Assembly (NCBI RefSeq): GCF_000582685.1
Contig: NZ_KK073765.1
Span: 14,687 to 78,686 of the forward strand
DNA length: 64,000 nucleotides
From: [Scytonema hofmanni] UTEX 2349
GTDB taxonomy: Bacteria; Cyanobacteriota; Cyanobacteriia; Cyanobacteriales; Nostocaceae
Direction of reading: 5' to 3'
Part shown: positions 1 to 7,489 of the stretch, piece by piece
Layout of the letters: the number at the start of each line of letters is the position of its first letter
Numbering within the stretch: position 1 is the stretch's first letter
Program-made: the position numbers and the translations under genes
The notes under the pieces: generated by a model
What the model was told of the DNA's origin: nothing
The model's database searches: none
The model's input: only the letters and a program-made list of their open reading frames with translations

Positions 1-63
1 GTCTGATTTAAATTACCGCGTGGTGGGGCGAAGCCCCGCCCGCATTTTGTGCCAGTTGCGTAA

Positions 64-282
64 GTCCTGAAAGCTTCTTCCCATTATTTTGCAGCATTGA
101 ATACCTTGGGTGCAAGACAAACGCTACTATTGAAGACATTGGGTCCGCCGATCGCTGCAATTGCATCTACTATCTTTTTGCATGAACAACTGACACCCGT
201 CGCTTGGGTTGGCATTTTACTAACTATTTTGGGTGTGTTGGTAGCGATCGCTGGGGTGGGGTTGTTGTTTATCTACCGTTAA
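64..282 (+). pseudogene. EamA/DMT-family transporter, C-terminal remnant
   Basis: The frame is open from just after a stop at 61-63 and encodes about 70 residues ending in two hydrophobic segments. The pattern (ALNTLGARQ, then LLKTLGPPIAAI, then FLHEQLTPVAWVG) matches the last two helices of EamA drug/metabolite transporters. Full members have about 300 residues and ten helices, so over three quarters of the gene is missing. The 5' side runs into a short GC-rich repeat (tggggcgaagccccgcc). No ribosome binding site precedes the first usable TTG at 97. It is almost certainly non-functional. Confidence 0.6.
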
Positions 283-325
283 TCGATCAAAGGCTAACCC
301 AAGCTTGATATCTCTTAAAAGTATG

Positions 326-351
326 TCCCCCAGCAAGAACTTGCTGGGGGA
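326..351 (-). terminator. Perfect 11-bp hairpin after the DUF2808/repeat-protein operon
   Basis: TCCCCCAGCAA and TTGCTGGGGGA form a perfect 11-bp stem around a GAAC-type tetraloop. It lies 20 bp past the stop of the minus-strand gene ending at 372. The T-runs on either side are short (TTTT on the plus side, ACTTTTAA on the minus side), so it may be bidirectional and also serve the EamA remnant. Confidence 0.6.
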
Positions 352-371
352 TAGTTTTACAAACTATTGCA

Positions 372-698
372 CTATTTGGATGGAGTAGTGGTTTGCGAAA
401 GTTCCTTATCGCACCGTTGCAAAGCTTCAAGTCTTGCTACGGTAGCTCCACCAGTAGGTCTTGCTGGAGGAACGAATGCACATACTCCTGTAATGCTGGA
501 TTGTATTGTACCTTGTGGAAGTCCTTTATAGCACTGCTCCAAAGCTTGGAGTCTTACTGCGGTAGCTCCACCAGTAGGTCTTGCTGGGGGAATAGAATTA
601 CAAATACTCGTATTAGACCTATTCTCCTGTGCAAAAGCAGTTGAACCTAAAGACGCGATAGCCAGAATAAATGCACCACTAATAAAAAGAGTTTTCAT
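372..698 (-). CDS. Small secreted protein with two tandem 30-residue repeats
   Basis: A 108-residue protein with a clear signal peptide (MKTLFISGAFILAIASLGSTAFAQ). The mature part is two copies of one unit, each Cys-x4-PPARPTGGAT-x2-RLxALxxC-x-K-x-L, so each repeat has a Cys at both ends that could form a disulphide. I do not recognise a named family. It starts 23 bp after the stop of the upstream DUF2808 gene and has no promoter element of its own, so it is probably the second gene of that operon. AAGGAG lies further upstream and AGGGAA lies 7 bp before the ATG. The function is unknown; co-transcription suggests a periplasmic role linked to DUF2808. Confidence 0.75.
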   Translation of the reverse strand: MKTLFISGAFILAIASLGSTAFAQENRSNTSICNSIPPARPTGGATAVRLQALEQCYKGLPQGTIQSSITGVCAFVPPARPTGGATVARLEALQRCDKELSQTTTPSK

Positions 699-721
699 CG
701 CAAATTCCCTATTCTCCTTAT

Positions 722-1207
722 TTAGTCAGGATAAATCTGAACTTGTGGTAGACCGAGTGGAATTTCTTCCTTAAAATCAACCTTTTGAGCAGAAACTTGA
801 TATAGCCAGGTTGGAGCATCCCCTGAAGCATAGAAGGGAGTATTAATCCCGTTCATAGACACTGATATTGTTCTACCGGGAGCTACTGGTTCTGAGAAAG
901 CGATCGCAGCTTTTCTATTATTAATAGAAACTGTTGCTGGTATTTTTTTACCAGATTTTTCTTTGACTTCAATTCCATTATCAATACTTATTCCTTCTGG
1001 TAAATTAATCGACAATCCTGAAAGAGCTTTTCCTTGAACATGTACATCAAATTTGTGAGTAGCATCTGATGTATTAGAATAGTTAGGAATTGCAGCACTA
1101 TTGCCCAGATGGGAGATTTTTGCATCGTTTGGATTCTTTGCCCAAGCAGCGGAAAATGAAGATGCTATCGCAAGTGTGAGTGTAGCGGCGTAAAGTAACT
1201 TTTTCAT
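722..1207 (-). CDS. DUF2808 secreted protein
   Basis: A 161-residue protein with a signal peptide ending near AAWA. A DUF2808-type domain follows, recognised by the order His-x-Phe-x-Val/Leu hydrophobic strands, LSxLxIxxPEGI, xxDxxGxKIxxxVxINxKxxxIxFxEPVxPG, and the closing EIPLGLPQVQIYP. DUF2808 proteins are cyanobacterial exported beta-rich proteins of unknown function. The ATG at 1207 has a good ribosome binding site (GAGGAAAC). An element-1 direct repeat lies 65 bp upstream. This is one of five DUF2808 genes here, all with the same upstream element, and it heads an operon with the repeat protein that follows. Confidence 0.85.
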   Translation of the reverse strand: MKKLLYAATLTLAIASSFSAAWAKNPNDAKISHLGNSAAIPNYSNTSDATHKFDVHVQGKALSGLSINLPEGISIDNGIEVKEKSGKKIPATVSINNRKAAIAFSEPVAPGRTISVSMNGINTPFYASGDAPTWLYQVSAQKVDFKEEIPLGLPQVQIYPD

Positions 1208-1271
1208 AACTTGTTTCCTCGTTGAGGTAATAACTTAATAGCCTCTATACTTATTAGTTTGAGGCTTACTT

Positions 1272-1289
1272 ATGAAATAAAGATGAAAT
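1272..1289 (-). promoter_or_regulatory. Element 1 (ATTTCAT direct repeat), DUF2808 operon
   Basis: Plus strand reads ATGAAAT-AAAG-ATGAAAT. On the coding (minus) strand the second half-site is followed, after about 15 bp, by TA-rich sequence (CTAATAAGTATAGAG) that can serve as a -10. It lies 65 bp before the DUF2808 start at 1207. It probably binds an OmpR-family regulator; RR2 at 43.6 kb is my candidate. Confidence 0.7.
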
Positions 1290-1513
1290 ATTATCTAGTA
1301 AAATATAAGTATTCATTATTGTTTAAAATATGTCTCATGTTATTTTGGAAAATCCAAAAATAAAAAAATCCTTATCTTCCAACATTTGAATTAAGGTGAA
1401 GATAAGGAAGTTGCAATTTGTGAAGTGTGAGTTAGATGTTAGATTTGGCTATATTACCCCAGTCATGAGGTAGATGGGATAGTAGTTGATTAAGAGATTA
1501 AACTAGATTGAAG

Positions 1514-2023
1514 CTAATAGATGCGAAACTGAGCAACACCGATGGGAATCTCTCCATTAATACCAATTTCTTTGACAGATAAGCGGTAGACAGCCCCATT
1601 ACCAAGAGTTGGTCTTTTTACATTATTTAGCTCAATATAGAACTTAGTATCAGGGGTCACTGGTTCAGAAAAATCTATTTGTATAGTTTTATCATTCACA
1701 GAAATATTTGAGTTAACTTTATGTTCATTTTCATCGATAACCTTAATATTTTTAATGTCACTACTCAATGTTACATTCTCTGGAACTTTAATAATTAATT
1801 GGGAAACAGCCTTACTATTTTTTGGTATATGTAACCGGATAGTGTGTCTAACAATCCGCCATTTTGTAGGAGGAAATTGGGAGTTACCATCAACATGGGG
1901 AACCGTACCGTTATCATCCCTTGCACTTGCATAGCTAGCGGGAATTGAAAGTGCGATCGGCAAAGCCCCTCCTAGGGCGATCGCTAAAGTAGATACAACG
2001 GCAGAAACTAGTGCTTTCTTCAT
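1514..2023 (-). CDS. DUF2808 secreted protein
   Basis: A 169-residue protein. I place the start at the ATG at 2021-2023, not at the longer upstream frame, because AGAGG lies 6 bp before it and a signal peptide begins there (MKKALVSAVVSTLAIALGG). The mature domain has the DUF2808 pattern (SQLIIKVPENV, DENEHKVN, IDFSEPVTPDTKF) and ends with EIPIGVAQFRIY. Residues WRIVRHTIRLHIPKNSKAVS closely match the DUF2808 gene at 44.3 kb, so the two are paralogues. Transcription probably starts at the element-1 repeat about 230 bp upstream. Confidence 0.85.
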   Translation of the reverse strand: MKKALVSAVVSTLAIALGGALPIALSIPASYASARDDNGTVPHVDGNSQFPPTKWRIVRHTIRLHIPKNSKAVSQLIIKVPENVTLSSDIKNIKVIDENEHKVNSNISVNDKTIQIDFSEPVTPDTKFYIELNNVKRPTLGNGAVYRLSVKEIGINGEIPIGVAQFRIY

Positions 2024-2253
2024 ATTTACCTCTAATTTAATCAATAAAGTTAGCAATATTTTTTGCTCATTTTTATTGATGAACCTGTTCTTAATCGATA
2101 CATCAAAGTTTGATAAACTCACAACAAACTATCCCTAAATTCACACATTCATAGGAGTAAGTTAATAGCTTACCAACAGTTGACTTATTCGTTTTTGTAT
2201 AGACGTTTTACAAAACAGTCTTCTACCTCTATTTATTAGTTTGACAGGTGACT

Positions 2254-2271
2254 ATGAAATCAAGATGAAAT
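2254..2271 (-). promoter_or_regulatory. Element 1, second DUF2808 gene
   Basis: ATGAAAT-CAAG-ATGAAAT on the plus strand, perfect in both halves. Coding-strand sequence after it reads AGTCACCTGTCAAAC and then TAATAAAT, a candidate -10 starting 15 bp after the repeat. It lies 231 bp before the start at 2023. The CCTGYCAAAC stretch is shared with the other DUF2808 promoters. Confidence 0.75.
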
Positions 2272-2309
2272 TTGTGCTAATTCCAAAAAATCTAAAAATG
2301 AAGTGAAAA

Positions 2310-2789
2310 CTAAAATTTACGAAACTGAGCTTGACCTATGGGAATCTCTGCATCGCTTCCAATGACTTTAGCTGACAAACTGTAAATAGTTACAGATCCA
2401 TTTATTGGTTGCCGTACTTTATTAAGTGAAACCAGAAGCTTACTAGTGCTATAAGTAACCGTTTCTGGAAAAGTTATGCGAATTTTTCTCTCATAAACAG
2501 AAATATTGATGTTAACTTTTTGACCCTTATCATCGAAAACATCAATATCATTACTCACAGCTACAGTAGAGGGAGTGTCAATTATTAGCCGTGAAAGAGG
2601 CTTGCCATACTTAGGGACATATATTTGAAAAACTTGTTTAACAAGCTGCCAGTGGGTTGAAAATAACTGGATATTATTCTCAATATTTTTAGGTTTAATT
2701 TTATCTGTCTTAGCGCTTGCATAGCCAGCATAGGTAATAGCTACGGCACTTATAGTCAATACACTAATATCAATTAACTTTCGCATCAT
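2310..2789 (-). CDS. DUF2808 secreted protein
   Basis: About 159 residues from the tandem ATG codons at 2789/2786; a TTG six codons upstream (2807) is also possible, and no strong ribosome binding site decides between them. A hydrophobic signal segment is followed by a DUF2808 domain (PKYGKPLSRLIIDTPSTVAVS, DVFDDKGQKVNINISV, and a C-terminal EIPIGQAQFRKF). It is closely related to the DUF2808 gene at 41.1-41.6 kb, so these two arose by duplication. An element-1 repeat lies 91 bp upstream. Confidence 0.82.
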   Translation of the reverse strand: MMRKLIDISVLTISAVAITYAGYASAKTDKIKPKNIENNIQLFSTHWQLVKQVFQIYVPKYGKPLSRLIIDTPSTVAVSNDIDVFDDKGQKVNINISVYERKIRITFPETVTYSTSKLLVSLNKVRQPINGSVTIYSLSAKVIGSDAEIPIGQAQFRKF

Positions 2790-2879
2790 CTTGACTACTA
2801 TAATCAAAAAGAGTTCTAATTAGACTACCGATTCATCCTTAGTGAATGAAGCTTTCCCTAACTAGCTTGGCAGGTCACT

Positions 2880-2897
2880 ATGAAATCAAGATGAAAT
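2880..2897 (-). promoter_or_regulatory. Element 1, third DUF2808 gene
   Basis: Perfect ATGAAAT-CAAG-ATGAAAT on the plus strand. On the coding strand it is followed by AGTGACCTGCCAAGC and then TAGTTA, a candidate -10. It lies 91 bp before the start at 2789. The stretch from here to 3340 holds no other feature I can support. Confidence 0.75.
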
Positions 2898-3340
2898 TTT
2901 GGCTGGTTCAGAAAATTTATTTATTTATGTTGCGTCTTAGTGTAAGGGCTGATAGACTGCACTTGCGCTCATGATAAATTAAATTTAGATGAGAGTATAT
3001 TTTAAAGCAGTTTTATACCACAACTAAGTGTTAGAGCGAAGATAGATGCTCTTTGTGTGGCTTTTCGTAAAGACTTTTATTAATCATAAAAATATTGTTT
3101 TGCAAAACAGGATACTTTTAAACTTGCAAAGCAATTTTACATTTGTAAAAAATCATCATTTAAAAATGCTTAAGGGACAAATGACCCCTTTCCTTCTCGC
3201 CCTAATAGGGGTAGATATAGCGAAGACACTGTTGGCGAAACATTGCTTAACAATTTTGGCAACATAATGTTGCACGAAAATTATGGTTGCTTCCACAGAG
3301 ATAGGATAATTAAATCCTGTTGAAATAATAATTTGCTACC

Positions 3341-4240
3341 ATGTCGATGCATCCCCAAAATATCCCCGACATACCTCAACAAACAGTAGATGTGGCACGC
3401 GGATCTTTTCCACTCGGGAATATTTACATGGAAATCCGGGATACATTGGGAAGCATTTTTGACTCAGAAGCATTTTTAGACCTCTTCCCCACTAACGGGC
3501 AGCCAGCATATGCGCCTTGGCGGTTAGCGCTTGTTTGTATCATGCAATTTATGGAGAATTTATCTGACAGACAAGCGGCAGATGCAGTACGTGGACATAT
3601 TGATTGGAAGTATCTATTGAGCCTCCCTTTAACCGACCCAGGCTTTGACTATTCCATCCTTTCCGAGTTCCGTACTCGATTACTTGCTGGCGGTGCAGAG
3701 CAAAAGTTACTAGATATATTGCGTTCCCCGGTTGAGGGAAGCCGAATTCCTTAAAACTTATCGCCGACAGCGTACAGATTCAACCCACGTTTTAGGTGCA
3801 ATCCGCGTTCTCAATCGATTGGAAACGTTAGGGGAAGGGATGCGTTTAGCCCTAAATAGTTTGGCAGTTGCAGTACCTGACTGGTTAGCAACAAATATTC
3901 AGCCTGATTGGTTTGACCGTTATGGTCGTCGTGTAGAAAACTATCGTTTACCAAAGCTTGACTCTGAACGGGAAGCGTTGGCTAGTACTATTGGTGCGGA
4001 TGGATTATCGTTGTTAAACGCAATCTACGAACCAACTGTACCACAGCAGTTACGACAAATACCAGCAGTCGAAACTCTCCGCCAAATATGGGTACAGCAA
4101 TTTTATGCCCCAGAACCAGATGTCCAAGTAAAATGGCGTACTGTTAAAGATATGCCACCATCTACAATCGCTATTCATTCCCCTCATGATGTCGAAGCCC
4201 ACTACAGTTCCAAGCGTAGCGTCGATTGGGTTGGATGCTT
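3341..4240 (+). pseudogene. IS1182-type transposase, frameshifted and truncated
   Basis: The first part (3341-3754) encodes the N-terminal DUF772-like domain of IS1182 transposases (YAPWRLALVCIMQFMENLSDRQAADAVRGHIDWKYLL, shown in part). At about 3730 the frame shifts and continues as RRQRTDSTHVLGAIRVLNR in the next frame; a few codons of the usual linker are also missing there. Homology stops near YSSKRSVDWVG at about 4225, before the rest of the DDE domain. Both a frameshift and a 3' deletion are therefore visible, and the element cannot be active. I could not identify its terminal repeats. Confidence 0.75.
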
Positions 4241-4333
4241 GGCTGGCAGGGATACCTCTTGCTCAGACTCGCTCGTCTCGTTTCAAACAATTGCAACCAC
4301 AAGGTGCTTGAAAAATAAATCAAAACAATTATA

Positions 4334-4396
4334 CCATGTAATACACGGTTGACAAATCCTCAAAAGTTTTTTGCTCTTACCGTGTAATACATGGTA
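4334..4396 (+). promoter_or_regulatory. Two CCGTGTAATACACGG-type palindromes before the RHH-like gene
   Basis: Palindrome 1 (4334-4350) is accatgtaatacacggt and runs directly into TTGACA (4350-4355), a -35-like hexamer. Palindrome 2 (4378-4396) is taccgtgtaatacatggta and ends 10 bp before the ATG at 4407. This placement, over the promoter and just before the start, is typical of autoregulatory operators. The same palindrome occurs twice more inside the gene. Confidence 0.6.
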
Positions 4397-4406
4397 AGCA
4401 TATTCT

Positions 4407-4901
4407 ATGAAAAAAATTAAAAGAGATATTCAGGGTAAATTTGCGATTAAAAGCTCAGAATATCGTGAAGTGCGTTCTTTACGATTGACAGATGATACCT
4501 GGAAGGTATTAGGTATCGCCTCCGAATGCTTGGGATTAACCAGGGCTGACTATTTAGAGGAAATAGTTAGAAGTAACCTTATCCCGTGTATTACACGGGA
4601 TAAATCAAATATTTCAACCTCTAACGCACAGAATTTTACCAAACCATTACCGAGTATTACACGGTATGAGGAGGAGATAGAGAGGCTCCGAGCCGAAGTG
4701 CAGACTATTCAATCGTATAATTCGGCACTTAAGGAACGGTCTGCTATAAACTTTGTACATGACATCGTAGATTTTGAGGCGATACGCGATCGCATTTTAT
4801 TTGAATTGAAGTTGGGACGACAAGCTTCAGGTTACAAAGCAGCACAGAAAGCACTCAATCGATTTATTCAAGAAATAAAACTTATGGTTGACAGTTTCTG
4901 A
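4407..4901 (+). CDS. Putative ribbon-helix-helix DNA-binding protein with coiled coil
   Basis: A 164-residue protein of no family I can name. Residues 21-52 (EVRSLRLTDDTWKVLGIASE, then CLGLTRADYLEEIVR) look like a ribbon-helix-helix fold: a short strand, then two helices as in CopG/Arc-type regulators. Residues about 87-105 are a short coiled coil (EEEIERLRAEVQ). The C-terminus is helical. Two copies of the upstream palindrome lie inside the gene and are translated as CITRD and SITRY. Its position between an IS remnant and a group II intron suggests plasmid or mobile-element origin. I infer that it binds the palindromes and represses itself; nothing here proves it. Confidence 0.6.
   Translation: MKKIKRDIQGKFAIKSSEYREVRSLRLTDDTWKVLGIASECLGLTRADYLEEIVRSNLIPCITRDKSNISTSNAQNFTKPLPSITRYEEEIERLRAEVQTIQSYNSALKERSAINFVHDIVDFEAIRDRILFELKLGRQASGYKAAQKALNRFIQEIKLMVDSF
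4579..4666 (+). repeat. Two intragenic copies of the CCGTGTAATACACGG palindrome
   Basis: At 4579-4603 a 25-bp palindrome (core cccgtgtattacacggg) is perfect apart from its central base. At 4648-4666 taccgagtattacacggta is a slightly decayed copy. Both are in the coding frame and encode similar short peptides (PCITRDK and PSITRYE), so the repeats are tolerated or selected inside the protein. Confidence 0.75.
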
Positions 4902-5631
4902 TTGGTGTCAAAACTGCTGCAAGAAATCACTCAGGATTTTTCCAAATTGATTGGTTTTATCGCTTTTTAATGTGAAGAAATATTTCGCCAACAGTGTCAG
5001 CGAAGCTGTCACCAGGGGCGTGCGACGTGAAAGTCGTGTATCAGGCGCATCCGCGCTATGTGACTGAGAGGCTTTCCTCTCCGGAGATTTCCTTCTCTCC
5101 GTTCCTACGTAAAAGGGTCATTGACCCCGCCTACGTTGAAAGTAAGTAATGAAATCAGCGGAATGCAAGGCACGAAAGCTTACCTACTAATAGCCTAAAT
5201 CGGTAGGGCAAGCAAAGGGAAAATCGTCAAGGGTTAACACCCGTGAATCATCTTAAACTTCGTGATGACAAAGGAGTGAAATCAGGCTGAAACACTCTAA
5301 CCAAAAGGTAAGTGAGTCGGTTGCTGGGGTGTCAAGCGTCAGCAACGAGGGAACAAAGCACTCACGCCTTGTATAGATGGAACCCAAAACGGTTGCAGGT
5401 CAAATACACGGAACACGGTAAGCCCAATGGGTTCTCCGATGTTCTTTTTAAGACACCAGAGTAAGCCAACCGTAAGGAAGGCTGAATTACCCAAGGGGTA
5501 AAGGAAGCTGGAGAAAGCGAATGCTCCTGGTAATGCGGGAGATAGGGATTTAAACATTATTCCACGGAGAAATCTGGCAGACTTCCAGCAGGTGTTCAAC
5601 GACGAACCGCTAGTAAAAGGACTGAACCGAC

Positions 5632-7323
5632 GTGAAAGATAGAGTCAGAAATGACATCGGAGCGACGGAACCGTTGCAGAAGTGGTCTGCCATTAATTGG
5701 CAGCAAATCAAGCGACGGGTGAAGAACTTGAGACAACGGATTTATCGGGCTACTCAGAAGCGTCAGTGGAACCAGGTTAGAAGCCTGATGAAACTGATGT
5801 TACGCAGTTACTCCAATTTGCTCTTAGCCGTGCGACGAGTCACCCAAGAAAATCTGGGCAAGCAGACTGCTGGCATCGATGGTCAGCTAGCTCTTACCCC
5901 ACAAGCGAGGGTGGCTTTGGTCAAACAAATGCAAGAATATACTGTATGGCAAACACACCCAGTTAAACGGGTTTACATTCCCAAATCGGGAGGAAAACTT
6001 AGACCGCTAGGAATACCTTGCCTTGTAGACCGAATTGCACAGGCAATTGTCAAAAATGCCCTAGAACCAAGCTGGGAAGCACGGTTTGAGGCAAATTCCT
6101 ATGGTTTTCGCCCAGGAAGAAGCTGCCATGATGCCATTGAGCAAACATGGCTGAGGCTCCGCTCGGGACGAGACACCTGGGTTTTAGATGCCGACATTAA
6201 AGGTGCTTTTGACAACATCAGCCACGACTACATTCTCAAAGCCATCGGACTTATTCCGGGTCGAGAGTTAATTAAACAGTGGTTGAAAGCAGGGTATGTA
6301 GAAGCAGAGATGTTTCACCCAACGTCAAGCGGAGTACCGCAGGGGGGGATTATCAGCCCCTTACTCTCAAATATAGCCCTAGACGGTCTAGAGCAATTAT
6401 TAACAGGGTATCGAAAGACTAAGCGGTACAAAAGTTGTACTCACAACCCTCCGCAGTATGGTTACATTCGCTACGCGGATGATTTTCTAATTACGGCTGA
6501 GACGAAGGAAGACATCGAAGCGATTGTTACCACCCTCGAAGAGTTTTTACGGGAAAGAGGACTGGAACTGAATCCAGATAAAACCAAAATAGTTCCGGTG
6601 GAACAAGGTTTTAGTTTTTTGGGGTTCCACATCCGACAGTTCCAAGGTAGCTGCTACGTTATGCCACAAAAAGAAAAGGTCAAAGACCTTCTCAAAGGCA
6701 TTCGAGAATGGCTTAATGCCAATAAGCAAGCCACACCGGAGATGGTTATCTACCACCTTAATCCGATTCTCAGAGGTTGGAGCAATTACTACAAACACAG
6801 TGTGAGCAAGCGGGTGTTTAGCTACGTAGACCACCAAATCTGGAAAGCTCTTTGGAAGTGGTCTCTCAGGAGACACCCAAACAAAGGAAAGCGATGGGTT
6901 GCCAACCGATACTTCAAAACTATCAACGGCAGAAAATGGAATTTTGCAGCCACCGTTAAAGACCGTCGGGGAAAATGGACAACCATTACCCTGTTGTACT
7001 TGCCTACGGTTGCTATTCAACGGCACGTTAAGGTAAAAGGAACTGCATCTCCAGATGACCCAGAGCTAAAAGACTACTGGCAACAACGTCAAACCCGATA
7101 CGGAAAAACCTATTGGGATAAAGGCTCAAAGCTTTACAAAGTTGCTGTGAACCAATTTTGGCGTTGCCCGGTGTGTCACGAACATTTGTTTAATGGAGAA
7201 GAATTGCACACACACCATCTTATTCGAGTTGCGGACGGAGGTACAGACATGGCAGAAAATCTTATACATCTGCACTTAGCCTGTCACCGCCATCTGCACA
7301 ACTCCAATAAACTTTCTGAGTAG
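5632..7323 (+). CDS. ltrA: Group II intron reverse transcriptase/maturase with HNH endonuclease
   Basis: A 563-residue intron-encoded protein with a GTG start. The RT fingers and palm hold the expected blocks (GKQTAGIDG, IPKSGGKLRPLGIPCLVDRI, FRPGRSCHDAI, DADIKGAFDNI, SGVPQGGIISPLLSNI) and the catalytic YADD at residue 281. Domain X (maturase) follows, with LNPILRGWSNYYKH. The last 60 residues are an HNH nuclease with a zinc knuckle (CPVCHEHL, then HTHHLIRVADGG, then CHRHLHN). The protein would splice its own intron RNA and drive retrohoming, with HNH cleaving the second DNA strand. No frame break or missing catalytic motif is seen. Confidence 0.92.
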   Translation: MKDRVRNDIGATEPLQKWSAINWQQIKRRVKNLRQRIYRATQKRQWNQVRSLMKLMLRSYSNLLLAVRRVTQENLGKQTAGIDGQLALTPQARVALVKQMQEYTVWQTHPVKRVYIPKSGGKLRPLGIPCLVDRIAQAIVKNALEPSWEARFEANSYGFRPGRSCHDAIEQTWLRLRSGRDTWVLDADIKGAFDNISHDYILKAIGLIPGRELIKQWLKAGYVEAEMFHPTSSGVPQGGIISPLLSNIALDGLEQLLTGYRKTKRYKSCTHNPPQYGYIRYADDFLITAETKEDIEAIVTTLEEFLRERGLELNPDKTKIVPVEQGFSFLGFHIRQFQGSCYVMPQKEKVKDLLKGIREWLNANKQATPEMVIYHLNPILRGWSNYYKHSVSKRVFSYVDHQIWKALWKWSLRRHPNKGKRWVANRYFKTINGRKWNFAATVKDRRGKWTTITLLYLPTVAIQRHVKVKGTASPDDPELKDYWQQRQTRYGKTYWDKGSKLYKVAVNQFWRCPVCHEHLFNGEELHTHHLIRVADGGTDMAENLIHLHLACHRHLHNSNKLSE

Positions 7324-7333
7324 TTGGATGCTT

Positions 7334-7367
7334 GAGCGGCTTGATGGGAAACTGTCACGAGCCGTTC
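7334..7367 (+). ncRNA. Group II intron domain V
   Basis: GAGCGGCTTGAT, then GGGAAACTGTC, then ACGAGCCGTTC forms the 34-nt domain V hairpin: the two arms pair, leaving the usual two-base bulge and a GNRA-like GAAA loop. It starts 11 bp after the stop of the intron protein. A hairpin of domain VI type (GAGGGGAGGGGG to CCTCTTTAC) follows directly. Confidence 0.8.
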
Positions 7368-7413
7368 TGAGGGGAGGGGGACACGGCGACGTGTGCCTCT
7401 TTACCCGCCAAGA

Positions 7414-7450
7414 TAGCCTGAAAGTCTTGCTGTGATTGACTCTCAGGCTA
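7414..7450. other. Stem-loop just downstream of the intron insertion
   Basis: TAGCCTGA (7414-7421) pairs with TCAGGCTA (7443-7450), and an inner AAGTC/GACTC pairing extends the stem. No strong T-run follows. It could be an old terminator or IS end into which the intron inserted; the 5' exon also carries an imperfect hairpin at 4991-5013 (GTGTCAGC-GAA-GCTGTCAC). Confidence 0.4.
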
Positions 7451-7489
7451 CGAAGTAAAAAACTTCTACACTGATGCTTTTAGATACAT

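Larger units (their letters stand above)
5020..7404 (+). mobile_element. Group II intron with RT/maturase/HNH ORF
   Basis: The 5' end GTGCGACGTGAAAGTCG at 5020 is the standard bacterial group II start. About 600 bp of structured, ORF-free RNA (domains I-III) comes next, then an intron-encoded protein in domain IV, a recognisable domain V at 7334-7367 and a domain VI-like hairpin ending near TTTAC at 7404. The element looks full length and potentially active. It is inserted between two small hairpins and not inside a recognisable gene. The exact 3' boundary is uncertain by a few bases because I cannot fold the RNA here. Confidence 0.85.

Noticed and set aside
3046..3267. 73-residue plus-strand frame before the IS1182 remnant
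   Set aside because: Low-complexity composition, no ribosome binding site, no domain, and it includes pieces of an intergenic repeat (gcgaagacactgttggcg).
5339..5599. 86-residue minus-strand frame within the group II intron
   Set aside because: It lies in the structured RNA domains of the intron on the opposite strand; the frame is a by-product of that sequence.
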